Shown one piece after another: positions 37,964 through 47,277 of a stretch of DNA of 64,000 nt. Numbering within the stretch: the stretch's first letter is position 1; each line of letters opens with the position of its first letter. The DNA lies in the NCBI RefSeq assembly GCF_026191115.1, contig NZ_JAPHOT010000001.1, positions 558,001 to 622,000 of the forward strand. The letters are read 5' to 3'. A program made the translations under genes and the position numbers. The notes beneath the pieces were generated by a model. It was not told the origin of the DNA and ran no database searches. It worked only from the letters and a program-made list of their open reading frames with translations. The DNA is from Legionella sp. PATHC035 (GTDB lineage Bacteria > Pseudomonadota > Gammaproteobacteria > Legionellales > Legionellaceae).

Positions 37964-40309
37964 ATGGACAGTAAAATCGAAAAACAACCATTCACGCTCA
38001 CGATGCTAGGGACGCTCACTGACTTCACTCCTGAATTAAAACAAATCCCCAAACCTGCTCCATATACTAAGGGTGCAAAAGTAAAAGATTATCCTAAGGG
38101 AGAAACATTAAGCCTAATCTCTTCTTTGATTAAAACCAGCGCCCCTACTAAAACGACAAAAGTAGACTTAAAAAATCCTTACCCTTTTCAGGCTGATGAA
38201 ATTACCGTAATCAATGGACCTAAAACGGATGGTTCTAATGTAGGAGAAAAAATTGGCCTTGGTCTGGCGGCAATATTAAAAGCAATAGCCCGCGGGCAAA
38301 CACAAATCAATATCATTGCTCACAGTAGAGGTGCTGTTGAATCGATTTTAATCGCCCATGAATTAGAAGCTATCCAATCGATTATTGCCACATGCAGTAC
38401 TTTTGAAGAGGTATTGAAGTATTTAACTGAACAACAAATCAAAAGACAAAAAGGTACGCCGACAAATAATACACCAGATATTATCGAACCGCTAAAATCC
38501 CAAATTAATCTGATCCCCAAAGAAGAGAAAGAGCAATGGTTCAATCAGCTTAAAACCTATCTGTCTCATGCATCAATAAATTTCTTTGGTATCGACCCTG
38601 TCCCTGGAGATTGTTTTCCAATTACCTGGTATGACGAACGATTTTTTATATTACCCCAAATTATAAAAAATGCTGAATTAATTTTTTATGCCAACGAACG
38701 CTCGGATTGGGGCTTTACCCCAATTTGTCCCGAAGTAGTTTCTAAAGAAACACAAAACTATGTTCGTTATTCCATGCCCGGCCATCACGGAACAGGCTCC
38801 ACCGGAAATAATGGTTCCCAGCAAGGGATTATCGTCTGCCCTAATGGATATAAAACCACTCATGTCCAAAAATTACTAATATATAAAATAATTCATTTTT
38901 TAAGCGAGCATCATGTCGAATTTAACGATGGCACCCAAATTTTTCGTCAGTATTCCGCTTTAGGTCGAAAATATTTGGGAGACGATACCGAAACCAAATC
39001 AATTTCTGTTGCTTCACTCGATTTTTCTACTATTTTGCGATCACTTTATGCCATGATTGCCAAAAATCAAATTGGTTATGATGCATATAACTCAACCAAT
39101 TACTCCTATATGGGCCTTACAAAGCAACGCAAAATTTTGCATAAAGGACATATCTACGGCCTCTTCAATGATGTTTTTACGACTTACTCTGGCTATGTCA
39201 ATGAAGAACATGCCTTATTAATGCAAGCTCACTTTTTTCAAATTTTTGGACTGGGTACCCAAAGAAAAAATCTTGCGGATATGATTAACACTGCAAGCTT
39301 GGTTTTAGAAGAAAACATTAATAAAATTGCCAATAAAGAATCTTCCATTTTGGATTCAGAAGTAAATCGCAAGAATGTATTAGAAACATTTGGCATAGTG
39401 ATTCGCCAGGTTAGCCAACAATATTTAACGGATGATTGGTCACCTATTGAAAAAGAAAAGGAAAAAGAAGCCCTTTATCAAGCAATTATTGATATCTTAA
39501 CTAAATTTAAAGAACTTGCTACATCAGATAATGTAACGATTCGTCAGTATGTTGCAGAACTTCTACTGTTAAGTTTCACGAGCATAAACCATACTTTAGT
39601 GGTTCGCGCCCAGGGCATTAAAAAAGATTTTAAATACCTGCAAGAGTCGCTAGATAACCGCTTAGCACAGTTTTTTAGCGAATTATTAATGCAATTAAAT
39701 CAGCTTGAAAATAGCCCGTCAGTTATGCTGGATGAAATTATAAATTCCGAAGAATATAAAAAATTACCTAATTACCCATCAACAATCAAAATAACTCATA
39801 TTCATAAAAAATTGGCAGGAAAAGGCCTGGAAAAATACAGCGTTGAGCAACTGAGTAAAAGCTATGAAGAACAGTTTGCTAATACTATTGAAGATTTTGC
39901 AAAGCTTTATCAACAAATTCGAATCTTTATCTATGACTTAGCTGCTTTACGTAGCATAGTTCCTAATGAAAAAATTGAAGTCGATGAATTGCACTTGCTG
40001 AAACAAGCGAATGGATTAATCGCAACAGCGGCTGAACGATTTTATAAAGAGAGAACCAATGCACTTCCTTCCATTGCCGATACAGAATTCATGAAATTAG
40101 CAGAAAAACACGCGATTGAACATTTTGGTGTCGAGGATCGTCTCAAAGAAAAAAATAAAGAACCAGAAAAAACAACTACAGAGACCGGCGGTGGTTGGTT
40201 TTCTTTCTTCTGGAGACCAGTATCAAAACCGATACAGGGCACTCAAGTGAATTCTGCGACGAGCGGGGACATTACCCCCAAAGAGGAAATTACAACGACG
40301 CCTAAATAA
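37964..40309 (+). CDS. DUF2235/Tle1-like alpha/beta hydrolase, effector candidate
   Basis: A 781-residue protein with an N-terminal lipase-like domain. The nucleophile elbow is INIIAHSRGA (S121), followed by FFGIDPVPGD (D211) and a His in MPGHHGTGS (H274/H275). The AHSRGA, DPV and GHHG order matches the DUF2235 / type VI lipase effector Tle1 group of phospholipase-like hydrolases. The remaining ~450 residues are helical, ending in a Pro/Thr-rich tail. GAGG lies 9 bases before the ATG. It has no signal peptide. A weak TTAAT-type box at 37886 was noted. A lipid-acting effector is the best guess. Confidence 0.7.
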   Translation: MDSKIEKQPFTLTMLGTLTDFTPELKQIPKPAPYTKGAKVKDYPKGETLSLISSLIKTSAPTKTTKVDLKNPYPFQADEITVINGPKTDGSNVGEKIGLGLAAILKAIARGQTQINIIAHSRGAVESILIAHELEAIQSIIATCSTFEEVLKYLTEQQIKRQKGTPTNNTPDIIEPLKSQINLIPKEEKEQWFNQLKTYLSHASINFFGIDPVPGDCFPITWYDERFFILPQIIKNAELIFYANERSDWGFTPICPEVVSKETQNYVRYSMPGHHGTGSTGNNGSQQGIIVCPNGYKTTHVQKLLIYKIIHFLSEHHVEFNDGTQIFRQYSALGRKYLGDDTETKSISVASLDFSTILRSLYAMIAKNQIGYDAYNSTNYSYMGLTKQRKILHKGHIYGLFNDVFTTYSGYVNEEHALLMQAHFFQIFGLGTQRKNLADMINTASLVLEENINKIANKESSILDSEVNRKNVLETFGIVIRQVSQQYLTDDWSPIEKEKEKEALYQAIIDILTKFKELATSDNVTIRQYVAELLLLSFTSINHTLVVRAQGIKKDFKYLQESLDNRLAQFFSELLMQLNQLENSPSVMLDEIINSEEYKKLPNYPSTIKITHIHKKLAGKGLEKYSVEQLSKSYEEQFANTIEDFAKLYQQIRIFIYDLAALRSIVPNEKIEVDELHLLKQANGLIATAAERFYKERTNALPSIADTEFMKLAEKHAIEHFGVEDRLKEKNKEPEKTTTETGGGWFSFFWRPVSKPIQGTQVNSATSGDITPKEEITTTPK

Positions 40310-40356
40310 GTGGTTAATGGGTCTAGCTGGGTATTTTATTCTCATACAGACCTAGC

Positions 40357-40390
40357 AACTGTCTTGAGCTGTGAACTCAAGACAGTTTGT
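40357..40390. terminator. Bidirectional terminator hairpin
   Basis: A perfect 12-bp stem AACTGTCTTGAG / CTCAAGACAGTT with a 7-base loop, followed by TGTTATTTG, between two convergent genes. Confidence 0.7.
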
Positions 40391-40427
40391 TATTTGCTTA
40401 TAGCTTAGGAAAAAATGCAGCTGCAAT

Positions 40428-40745
40428 TCAACCGGTGAGACCGGAACTCGCTTCAAAATATTTTTCGGGAATTGGAGCGAGACGATCCGTGGTGGAACGC
40501 GCAGCTTGATTGTAAAAACCATGGTGATTGCATCCTGGATTAGAAGCGGCGGAAGCCACAGTTGCAGCAGGCGCAGCAATAGTATGATCTACAGCCTCCT
40601 TCTCAATCTGCTCTTCCACCTGTGCAGCACCAACAGGGTCGACAGATTGATTTTGCTGATTATCTAAATTTGCACCAGGAGCCCTGTTGTGTGCCTTATT
40701 AGATAACCAACTATCAATATCGAAAGAAAAAACACGAGTTTTCAT
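40428..40745 (-). CDS. Small hypothetical protein
   Basis: A 105-residue low-complexity protein. The N-terminus MKTRVFSFDIDSWLSNKAHN is followed by an Ala/Gln/Glu-rich middle (VEEQIEKEAVDHTIAAPAATVASAAS). No ribosome-binding site stands out, and the family is not recognised. A perfect 20-bp palindrome lies 35 bases upstream, which supports a regulated gene here. Confidence 0.45.
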   Translation of the reverse strand: MKTRVFSFDIDSWLSNKAHNRAPGANLDNQQNQSVDPVGAAQVEEQIEKEAVDHTIAAPAATVASAASNPGCNHHGFYNQAARSTTDRLAPIPEKYFEASSGLTG

Positions 40746-41124
40746 TTCTAAATAAACCTATTAAAAAATTTATTGTTGCGGTTAATCCGCGGATTAACCC
40801 ACTTAAACTGAAGGCTAGAAATAAGCGTGATAGGTTGAAACTAAGCAATGGAAGAACCTAAGGGCTTTGACAGGCAATGATGCGCCACATTTTTAGGCTG
40901 ATATCGCTTAATTGCACTCAAATACAACCCATCAGGCAATATTTTTACCTGTTTATTGATTCGAGATTAATTAAACTTACCAGTCCTCCACTCGCCCTTG
41001 ATGTAATGGTTTTTGGGCTGAGTAATTACGAATTGCGGAAAATTTTAACAGATTTTTTTTTAGAAAACATCAAAAATGTTATTTTTTATATTGGACGTAT
41101 TCCGTCAGAAAATAAAAATAGACC
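40746..41124. other. Intergenic region with a palindrome
   Basis: About 380 bases between alkB-like and the small gene. Apart from the palindrome at 40780-40799, nothing clear is seen. A + strand open frame here (40877-41218) overlaps the end of the alkB-like gene and looks spurious. Confidence 0.5.
40780..40799. promoter_or_regulatory. Perfect 20-bp palindrome, possible operator
   Basis: GGTTAATCCGCGGATTAACC is fully self-complementary. It lies 35 bases upstream of the small reverse-strand gene, where a dimeric regulator could bind. It could also be a terminator stem for the alkB-like gene, but no T-run follows and there is no loop. Confidence 0.5.
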
Positions 41125-42177
41125 TCATGAGTTTTTCGAGCGACTAATCAGTACTCTTTTATCCATTACCACCCGCCATAATGGGGGGAACAGAGCCAAA
41201 ATTAACATTCCCAAATAGCCAGAAGGAAGTTGTGGGCTTGAGTCAATATGTCTTAATAATTGATAAGGGCGTGCCCCATGAACATGATGATCAGAATGTC
41301 TTTGCAAATGGAAAAGGAGCATATTACTCAGCCAATGACTCGCATTCCATGAATGCTGTGCGGAAACTTTCTCATAGGAACCATTAGCGAGTTTCTTGCG
41401 CTCTAAACCATAATGTTCAATGTAGTTAATGATTTCCAACAATAAAATGGCAGTCAACGACTGCAGGATAAAGAATAAAAGAGCCCCCCACCCACCATAA
41501 TAAAGAAGAGCTATTGCTACAAACAAAGGAATACCAATAATCCAGTAAAATTGATTGTTCCAATGATACCATGAATATCCGAGACGATTTAAACGCTTGC
41601 CTTCTATGTTGAGCGCTGAACGAAAAGAACCAATAATTGTTCTTGGTAAAAAGTGATACAAACTCTCCCCTAGCCGAGCTGTTGCAGGATCTCTAGGCGT
41701 AGCCACATGAACATGATGTCCACGGACATGCTCTATAAAAAAATGACCGTAACATACACTGACCAATAAAATTTTACTTAGGAGTTGATCAATCGTGGAG
41801 TTTTTATGCATGAGCTCATGGGCAAGAGTAATTCCGATGCCACCAGTCAAAAGCCCAATCGACAAACTGAATCCAATAAATTCGGTGACCGTTAACGGAT
41901 AATGTACGACCAAATAAATCGCCAAAATCAGAAAACTATATTGCACCGGTACATATATCCAGGTAATGAGTTTGAAATATCGATCCCTGAGTAACCTCTG
42001 CTCTTGAGTACTGTCTGGATTACTTGAATCAACGAACCAAACATCCATCAAAGGAATCAAGGTGAATAATACAAAAAATGGAAGAAAACTATAAAAATCA
42101 CCAAAATAAAAACCAATAAAAGGCAATATCACCAACAAATAGGCTAACATAAAACACAGCTTTTTACTCAGTTTCAT
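41125..42177 (-). CDS. alkB: AlkB-type alkane 1-monooxygenase / membrane di-iron hydroxylase
   Basis: A 350-residue integral membrane protein with about six hydrophobic helices. The histidine boxes of the non-haem di-iron alkane hydroxylase family are present: HELMHK, HVRGHHVHV and LQRHSDHHVH; NYIEHYGL is the additional AlkB signature. It hydroxylates medium-chain alkanes or fatty-acyl tails using rubredoxin electrons; no rubredoxin gene is nearby. The ATG at 42177 is preferred because GGAAAGG lies 7-8 bases upstream; an in-frame ATG at 42201 lacks this. Confidence 0.9.
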   Translation of the reverse strand: MKLSKKLCFMLAYLLVILPFIGFYFGDFYSFLPFFVLFTLIPLMDVWFVDSSNPDSTQEQRLLRDRYFKLITWIYVPVQYSFLILAIYLVVHYPLTVTEFIGFSLSIGLLTGGIGITLAHELMHKNSTIDQLLSKILLVSVCYGHFFIEHVRGHHVHVATPRDPATARLGESLYHFLPRTIIGSFRSALNIEGKRLNRLGYSWYHWNNQFYWIIGIPLFVAIALLYYGGWGALLFFILQSLTAILLLEIINYIEHYGLERKKLANGSYEKVSAQHSWNASHWLSNMLLFHLQRHSDHHVHGARPYQLLRHIDSSPQLPSGYLGMLILALFPPLWRVVMDKRVLISRSKNS

Positions 42178-42311
42178 TTTGAATACCTTTCCAACCCTCA
42201 TCTATAAATATAGCTGAATCCTAAGCAAGATGCAGTAGCTCTGTTGAGCTCTTTTAGCATGATGAACAATTGATGACACACCCATTTTCGGACAAATAAA
42301 ATCCATTTTGA

Positions 42312-42343
42312 TTAATATTAAGTTAATCTTTTTTTGCTATCAT
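42312..42343 (+). promoter_or_regulatory. PmrA-type box and -10 element
   Basis: ATTAATATTAAGTTAATC (TTAAT half-sites starting 11 bases apart), then 10 bases, then TATCAT. Transcription would start near 42350, 27 bases before the ATG at 42377. Confidence 0.65.
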
Positions 42344-42376
42344 TGTGATAACGATCTTTTTTCGTGTGCAATTAAA

Positions 42377-43348
42377 ATGAGTCATGATCCTAATCCCGAA
42401 TTAATGAAAGTCCTTTACTTTATGTATACCCACGCTGATTTTTTTGCGGCACCTTTTTTAGGTAATAATTTTTCCCAATGGGCCAGGACACAAATTGGTA
42501 TGAAAAAATTTTCAGCTCAATTACATCAAGCATTAGAAACCAGCAAACCTGTCGCGTTGGGGGATATTGATTTGATTAAAGAATACAGAATCGCCATAGT
42601 TGGAGCACCTGTGCGAAGAACAGGTGATTTTAGCATGAAAAATTGCCTGCTCGCTGGGAACCTTGCTCCATTATTTAAAGTTCTAAAATCCAACCCTAAT
42701 TTGGTTCAAGCGATAAAAAGTCATATGGATAGCGAGTTTTTTGATAACTGGTATAGCATGCAATTTCCAGCGATACAGGCAAAAAGAGCACATCTTTTAA
42801 ACCAATTAGAAAAGTTCACTCAACCACTCGATCATGACTTTGAAATGTATCAAGCAGAAAAACTCAGGGCCATAAACTCTATCGATTTACCCACTGGAGT
42901 TTTTCTTCATCGTCATTGTGGCGGCCATTCTGCAAGCTATTATGAAGACGGCCATAAAAAACCCGCAAAAATAACCATAGAAAATCGTGGCAATAAAGAT
43001 ATATCTGAGTTGCAATTACTGGTTGATAAATTCAATTGTGCACAGGATGCTCGAGACGCTTTAAACGATCCAACCGTAAACGTATTTACCAGACTTAATC
43101 GGTTTACCGAATTAATTGAAAATAGAGCGTTTATTGAAAAATTTACTGCCGATAATGATCAGAAAGCGATCAGAATATTAAAAACTGTAGGCTATGCTCT
43201 CACAACATTAGTGTTTGGATTAGGAATTTATCTCTCCTATAAAAATAAAAAAACCTGGAAATTTTGGAAATCAGAAGAACAAGAGTTATTGGATTCCACA
43301 AAAGAACATGTTGACAACTCCGTCTACCCAACACCAAAAGCGTCCACC
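42377..43348 (+). CDS. C-terminally membrane-anchored hypothetical protein, effector candidate
   Basis: A 324-residue protein, soluble and helical for about 265 residues, then one hydrophobic segment (TLVFGLGIYLSY, about residues 270-288), a basic flank and a polar tail of some 36 residues. The central block LPTGVFLHRHCGGHSASYY is rich in His and Cys and may bind metal. I do not recognise the family. An in-frame ATG at 42308 lies upstream of the PmrA-type promoter and is rejected. A tail-anchor layout suits a protein inserted in a host membrane. Confidence 0.6.
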
Positions 43349-43498
43349 TAACTTCATCTAAAAATCATTTTAATAAAACCAGCTTATTTGTTTTAATCAG
43401 CAGCAGGATGGGTGACTACTCCAGTTAAAAAATTTTAAGGAAATATTGCCTTTCAATCATTTGGGAACATTCTATAACTATGCCTATTCTAACTTCAT

Positions 43499-44581
43499 CT
43501 AATACGGCACACGAAACCCAAAGATAATCTTTGAGTCATATTCACTGAGAATAAAGTTTTTCTCCAACATGATTTGGAACAATGATTTTGGAACTTCGGT
43601 TAATTTCTTTGGCCAGCTAAAAAGCATAATTGTTAAAATATTGCGATGCTCTCCTTTTATAAAGTCAAAGGAGTTTTCCTTGTTAGGTAGGATGTGATAA
43701 TTCTTATTGTAAATGGCTTTTAAATGAGATTTGATTTTATTAATTGTTTTTAAATCGTTACTCTTGATAAGCATAAGACAAATCCCTACCTCGACAATCA
43801 CATCGTATTCTGTGCGCGATATAATTTCATCGATATGGGTTTTAAAATATTGAGTTATCCAATTAAATCGATTTGGATCCAGTTGTTTCTGATAGTAACG
43901 GCTTTCACTTAAAATAAAATGAGTCATCCCATAAATTTTTGCGGAATAATCCAAATCAGTGAGTTGGGCATCCTGACTATCAGGAAATATGTTCTTAAAT
44001 TTTTGAGTATACGGTTTTCTTAAATCAATAATTCCCAAATCGTACAAATAATAAACATAATTTATAAGCTGCGCCCCATATATTTTTATGTTTTCGTCAT
44101 CAAGAATATATTTTTCAAAATCACTACTTTTGGTTTTTAAAAAATTAATAATTTTGCGCGTGTCAGGAAATAATGGGGTTTCCTCCATATGATAAAAATA
44201 TATTTTATTGGTTAAAATGAGTAAACTGAGGTAGTAAGCAATTCTAGGGTACTTCAAACTTTCTTTGATTCTTTTTTTAGTTTTTTCAGTATCTCCATCA
44301 GTAATTGATAATAAACGTTTGTTTTCAATCTCAATCACTACGTCATTTTGTAAATTTTTATAAAGATATCTATATCTACCCCCAAGCAAATACAGATAGT
44401 TAATAATAGGATTTATGTATTCTTCATTGCCAGTTAAAGTATACATTCTCATCGCAAAATGCTCTTGATGAGTCACGGGTAAAGTATAAAATTTAGACTG
44501 ATATTCTTTTAAAATCTGCTCGCCAATATTGGCATGACCTATGGAATTGAATAAGAATAAAATTACAATTAAATAACGCAC
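43499..44581 (-). CDS. Secreted DUF3541-like protein
   Basis: A 360-residue protein with a signal peptide (MRYLIVILFLFNSIGHA) and a helical mature domain. The segments HQEHFAMRMYTLTG and YGMTHFILSESRYYQ recall the DUF3541 family found in Legionella and Vibrio. Function is unknown; it probably acts in the periplasm. AT-content is high even for the window. Confidence 0.65.
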   Translation of the reverse strand: MRYLIVILFLFNSIGHANIGEQILKEYQSKFYTLPVTHQEHFAMRMYTLTGNEEYINPIINYLYLLGGRYRYLYKNLQNDVVIEIENKRLLSITDGDTEKTKKRIKESLKYPRIAYYLSLLILTNKIYFYHMEETPLFPDTRKIINFLKTKSSDFEKYILDDENIKIYGAQLINYVYYLYDLGIIDLRKPYTQKFKNIFPDSQDAQLTDLDYSAKIYGMTHFILSESRYYQKQLDPNRFNWITQYFKTHIDEIISRTEYDVIVEVGICLMLIKSNDLKTINKIKSHLKAIYNKNYHILPNKENSFDFIKGEHRNILTIMLFSWPKKLTEVPKSLFQIMLEKNFILSEYDSKIIFGFRVPY

Positions 44582-44721
44582 TTCGTTCTAAATATATGTT
44601 CGGTAAAATGAAGGGATGGCATTTTAGCAATGAAATGCCTCTTTTTCAAACAGCAATACTGGAAAATGAATAAAATAATTACTTAATGTATAATTTGTAT
44701 CTTTTATACTTTGGAACCCCT

Positions 44722-45318
44722 ATGGCTTATTCAAAACGCTTTTTTATCGATCCATCCAATAAAAAAATGACACTCATTCATGAATCATTATGTAACGAGT
44801 TTGAAAAGGATATCGCTCATATTGAATCCTCTTATGATGAACTACTCAATAACACGACTGATATTGAGCTATCAAAAAAAATGAATGAAATTAAAATTAA
44901 AATCAATCACATTCTTACTAAATTTACTTTTTTATTCTTTAAAAATCAGGGTGATTTATTTAAGGCGATAAGTCAGTTAAAAATGGATATCTTGCAATTG
45001 AAAACCCAATTTATGATGCAATATCTTTTAATCAATTGTGATCACTTTAGCATTGATGATTTTGTTCTTGTAACTGGCGGCTTACATAATTGTTTGGAAG
45101 AGTTCGGTGATAAGTTACTCCAAAATATGGATGGTGTTGATGCCGCATCAAGACAAAAATATTTTGATGAGGAGTATTCTCTATTGCAAGAAAGATATGA
45201 AGTACTTCTCGATATCTTTTCTATCGGCGACAGTCGGAGTTATGAAAATACTTCGACTTCAGAATGCTCTGCTGATGAAGAATATTCTGATGATTCTTCG
45301 AGACCATTAACTTTTTGA
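44722..45318 (+). CDS. Hypothetical helical protein
   Basis: A 198-residue soluble helical protein with a long amphipathic region (FEKDIAHIESSYDELLN) and a Ser/Glu/Asp-rich C-terminus (SECSADEEYSDDSSRPLTF), the sort of acidic tail common in Dot/Icm substrates. GGA lies 7 bases before the ATG at 44722; a frame start at 44686 has no ribosome-binding site. The family is not recognised. Confidence 0.6.
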   Translation: MAYSKRFFIDPSNKKMTLIHESLCNEFEKDIAHIESSYDELLNNTTDIELSKKMNEIKIKINHILTKFTFLFFKNQGDLFKAISQLKMDILQLKTQFMMQYLLINCDHFSIDDFVLVTGGLHNCLEEFGDKLLQNMDGVDAASRQKYFDEEYSLLQERYEVLLDIFSIGDSRSYENTSTSECSADEEYSDDSSRPLTF

Positions 45319-45381
45319 CCAAAACTTTATGCACTCAACACGTGGTCCAGAGAATAGCTAACACTTCCAAATGTTGGACTT

Positions 45382-45483
45382 TATCCTCTTTAGGGTATAG
45401 AGTTACGCCTATACCCTAAAGAGGATAAAATTGCATTTATCCCTATTAGGGTATACAATTAATTATATCCCTTATAAGGTATC
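45382..45483 (+). promoter_or_regulatory. Four HipB operators spaced 28 bp, with sigma-70 promoter
   Basis: Four 18-bp palindromic sites begin at 45382, 45410, 45438 and 45466, each exactly 28 bp apart. They read TATCCTCTTTAGGGTATA, its reverse complement TATACCCTAAAGAGGATA, TATCCCTATTAGGGTATA and TATCCCTTATAAGGTATC. A promoter TTGCAT-N17-TACAAT (45431-45459) straddles the third site, so binding would block RNA polymerase. The layout matches the TATCC-N8-GGATA operators of E. coli hipBA. Confidence 0.85.
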
Positions 45484-45497
45484 AAACTGGAGCATTC

Positions 45498-45746
45498 ATG
45501 CTGATCCACTCACCACAGGAATTGGCACTGTTGATAAAAAATCAACGAAAAAAGCTAAAGCTAAGCCAAGCTGAAGTTGCTGATTTAGTGGGCTTAAAGC
45601 AAAAAACCATTTCTGCCATTGAAAATAATCCCGAAAATATGAGATTAAGTACTTTATTTCGAATATTATCTGCTCTTAGTCTAGATTTCAAAGCATCAAC
45701 AAAAGGCGAACAAACAACAACCAATCCATGGAATGATGAATGGTAA
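45498..45746 (+). CDS. hipB: HipB-type antitoxin and repressor
   Basis: An 82-residue helix-turn-helix protein (Xre/Cro type): LALLIKNQRKKLKLSQAEVADLVGLKQKTISAIENNPEN is the DNA-binding domain. The end NPWNDEW resembles the C-terminal Trp-bearing tail of E. coli HipB. It should neutralise HipA and repress the operon through the four operators just upstream. GGAG lies 5 bases before the ATG, and the gene overlaps hipA by 7 bases. Confidence 0.9.
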   Translation: MLIHSPQELALLIKNQRKKLKLSQAEVADLVGLKQKTISAIENNPENMRLSTLFRILSALSLDFKASTKGEQTTTNPWNDEW

Positions 45747-47047
45747 AAAAGAATCAAACTCTTTATGTCTTGATGAATGGCATTTTAGTGGGGATGCTTG
45801 AGAAAACACCTCAGGGAGGATTGAGATTTACATACCACCACGATTGGTTAAATCAAGCAGGAGCTCGGCCTATTTCGCTCTCTTTACCGCTTATTAATCC
45901 CACTTATTCTGGCGATGTAGTATATAATTTTTTTGATAACTTACTTCCAGATAATCAGCAGATTCGCGCGCGCATTCAAGCACGCTTTCAAATTGCAACC
46001 AGCCAGCCCTTTGATCTGCTCGCGGGTATTGGTAGAGATTGCGTAGGAGCCATTCAGCTGGTAACTGCTCCATTAGATGAGTTTGAGAAAAAAATTAAAT
46101 TTAAACCTGTAAGTGAGCAAAAAATTGCCTCAATTTTACGAAATTATCGAATAAACCCCTTAGGCATGAGCCAAGAGGACGAAGACTTCCGAATTTCTAT
46201 TGCAGGAGCGCAAGAAAAAACAGCTTTTTTATATCATGAAAACCAATGGTGTGAACCACTTCAAGAAACGCCAACCACCCATATCTTTAAATTACCCATT
46301 GGTGTTATTGCACACCAGCAAATGGATTTAAGCGACAGTTGCGAAAACGAGTGGCTATGTTCCCTTCTTGCGAAAAGCTATGGACTGCCAGTAGCCGATT
46401 GCAACATTCTTCATTTTGAAGACGTAAAGGTTTTATCTGTAAAACGATTTGATCGCAGAATGTCTGGCGATAAAAGCTGGATTATGAGATTGCCTCAAGA
46501 GGATATGTGCCAGGCACTGGGGGTTTCGTACAACATTAAATATCAATCGGATGGAGGCCCAGGCATAAAAGAAATTATGAACTTATTACTTGGGTCGGCC
46601 AACTCAATAGCCGATCGGGATATGTTCTATCAAGCCCAGGTTTTTTTCTGGTTACTTGCCGCAATTGATGGACATGCAAAAAATTTCAGCCTTTTTATTG
46701 AAGCTGAAGGAAAATACAGGCTCTCACCATTATATGACATTATCTCCGCATATCCCTTGATTAAGAAGAATCAACTGCAATCCCAGAAAATTAAAATGGC
46801 TATGGCTTTAAAAGGAAAAAACAATCATTACCATTGGCATACCTTGCAACGTCGACATTTTTTAGACACGTCAAAAGACGCCAATTACTCTTCGGACCGC
46901 GCTGAAATGATTCTCAATGACATGTTGGAAAAAACAGATTCAGTGATACAAGAAGTCTCAAAAAAATTACCAGCTGAATTTCCAAATCATATTTCTGAGC
47001 CTATATTTGAGGGTTTGCATAAAGCAAAGCAAAAATTAGAACAATGA
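45740..47047 (+). CDS. hipA: HipA serine/threonine kinase toxin
   Basis: A 435-residue HipA. The autophosphorylation-loop Ser is in RISIAGAQEKTAF (S153, equal to S150 of E. coli). The catalytic loop is IDGHAKNF (D310, N315), and the metal Asp is D333 in LYDIISAYP. PTTHIFKLPIGVI and RLPQEDMCQALG are also conserved. E. coli HipA phosphorylates glutamyl-tRNA synthetase GltX and causes persistence; a gltX gene is in this window (7552-8967), though distant. All key residues are intact, so the toxin should be active. Confidence 0.95.
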   Translation: MVKKNQTLYVLMNGILVGMLEKTPQGGLRFTYHHDWLNQAGARPISLSLPLINPTYSGDVVYNFFDNLLPDNQQIRARIQARFQIATSQPFDLLAGIGRDCVGAIQLVTAPLDEFEKKIKFKPVSEQKIASILRNYRINPLGMSQEDEDFRISIAGAQEKTAFLYHENQWCEPLQETPTTHIFKLPIGVIAHQQMDLSDSCENEWLCSLLAKSYGLPVADCNILHFEDVKVLSVKRFDRRMSGDKSWIMRLPQEDMCQALGVSYNIKYQSDGGPGIKEIMNLLLGSANSIADRDMFYQAQVFFWLLAAIDGHAKNFSLFIEAEGKYRLSPLYDIISAYPLIKKNQLQSQKIKMAMALKGKNNHYHWHTLQRRHFLDTSKDANYSSDRAEMILNDMLEKTDSVIQEVSKKLPAEFPNHISEPIFEGLHKAKQKLEQ

Positions 47048-47053
47048 GCTGAA

Positions 47054-47129
47054 TGCAGGTTGGCCCTCGGCCAACAAAAGTTCCATAATGTATTTGCAAA
47101 ACGAATGTCAGGCCAAGGCCTAACCTGCA
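47054..47129. repeat. Imperfect inverted repeat after hipA
   Basis: Two 19-base arms (TGCAGGTTGGCCCTCGGCC and GGCCAAGGCCTAACCTGCA) pair with three mismatches and are 38 bases apart. It may form a long hairpin downstream of hipA. There is no T-run, so it is not a standard terminator. Confidence 0.5.
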
Positions 47130-47277
47130 TCAAAATTAATGGTTTTAAATTTGAAAATATTCCATCATATCACCAAATAATCTTCATAATAAAGAATAAA
47201 TTATAAAAAAATTAGACTTTTTTGAAATTTGTCTACTATAGTTATTTTTAAATAACAATAATAACTTAGGGGATATC

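Noticed and set aside
40877..41218. 113-codon + strand open frame
   Set aside because: Overlaps the 3' end of the alkB-like gene by about 90 bases, has no ribosome-binding site, and its product looks like a chance translation.
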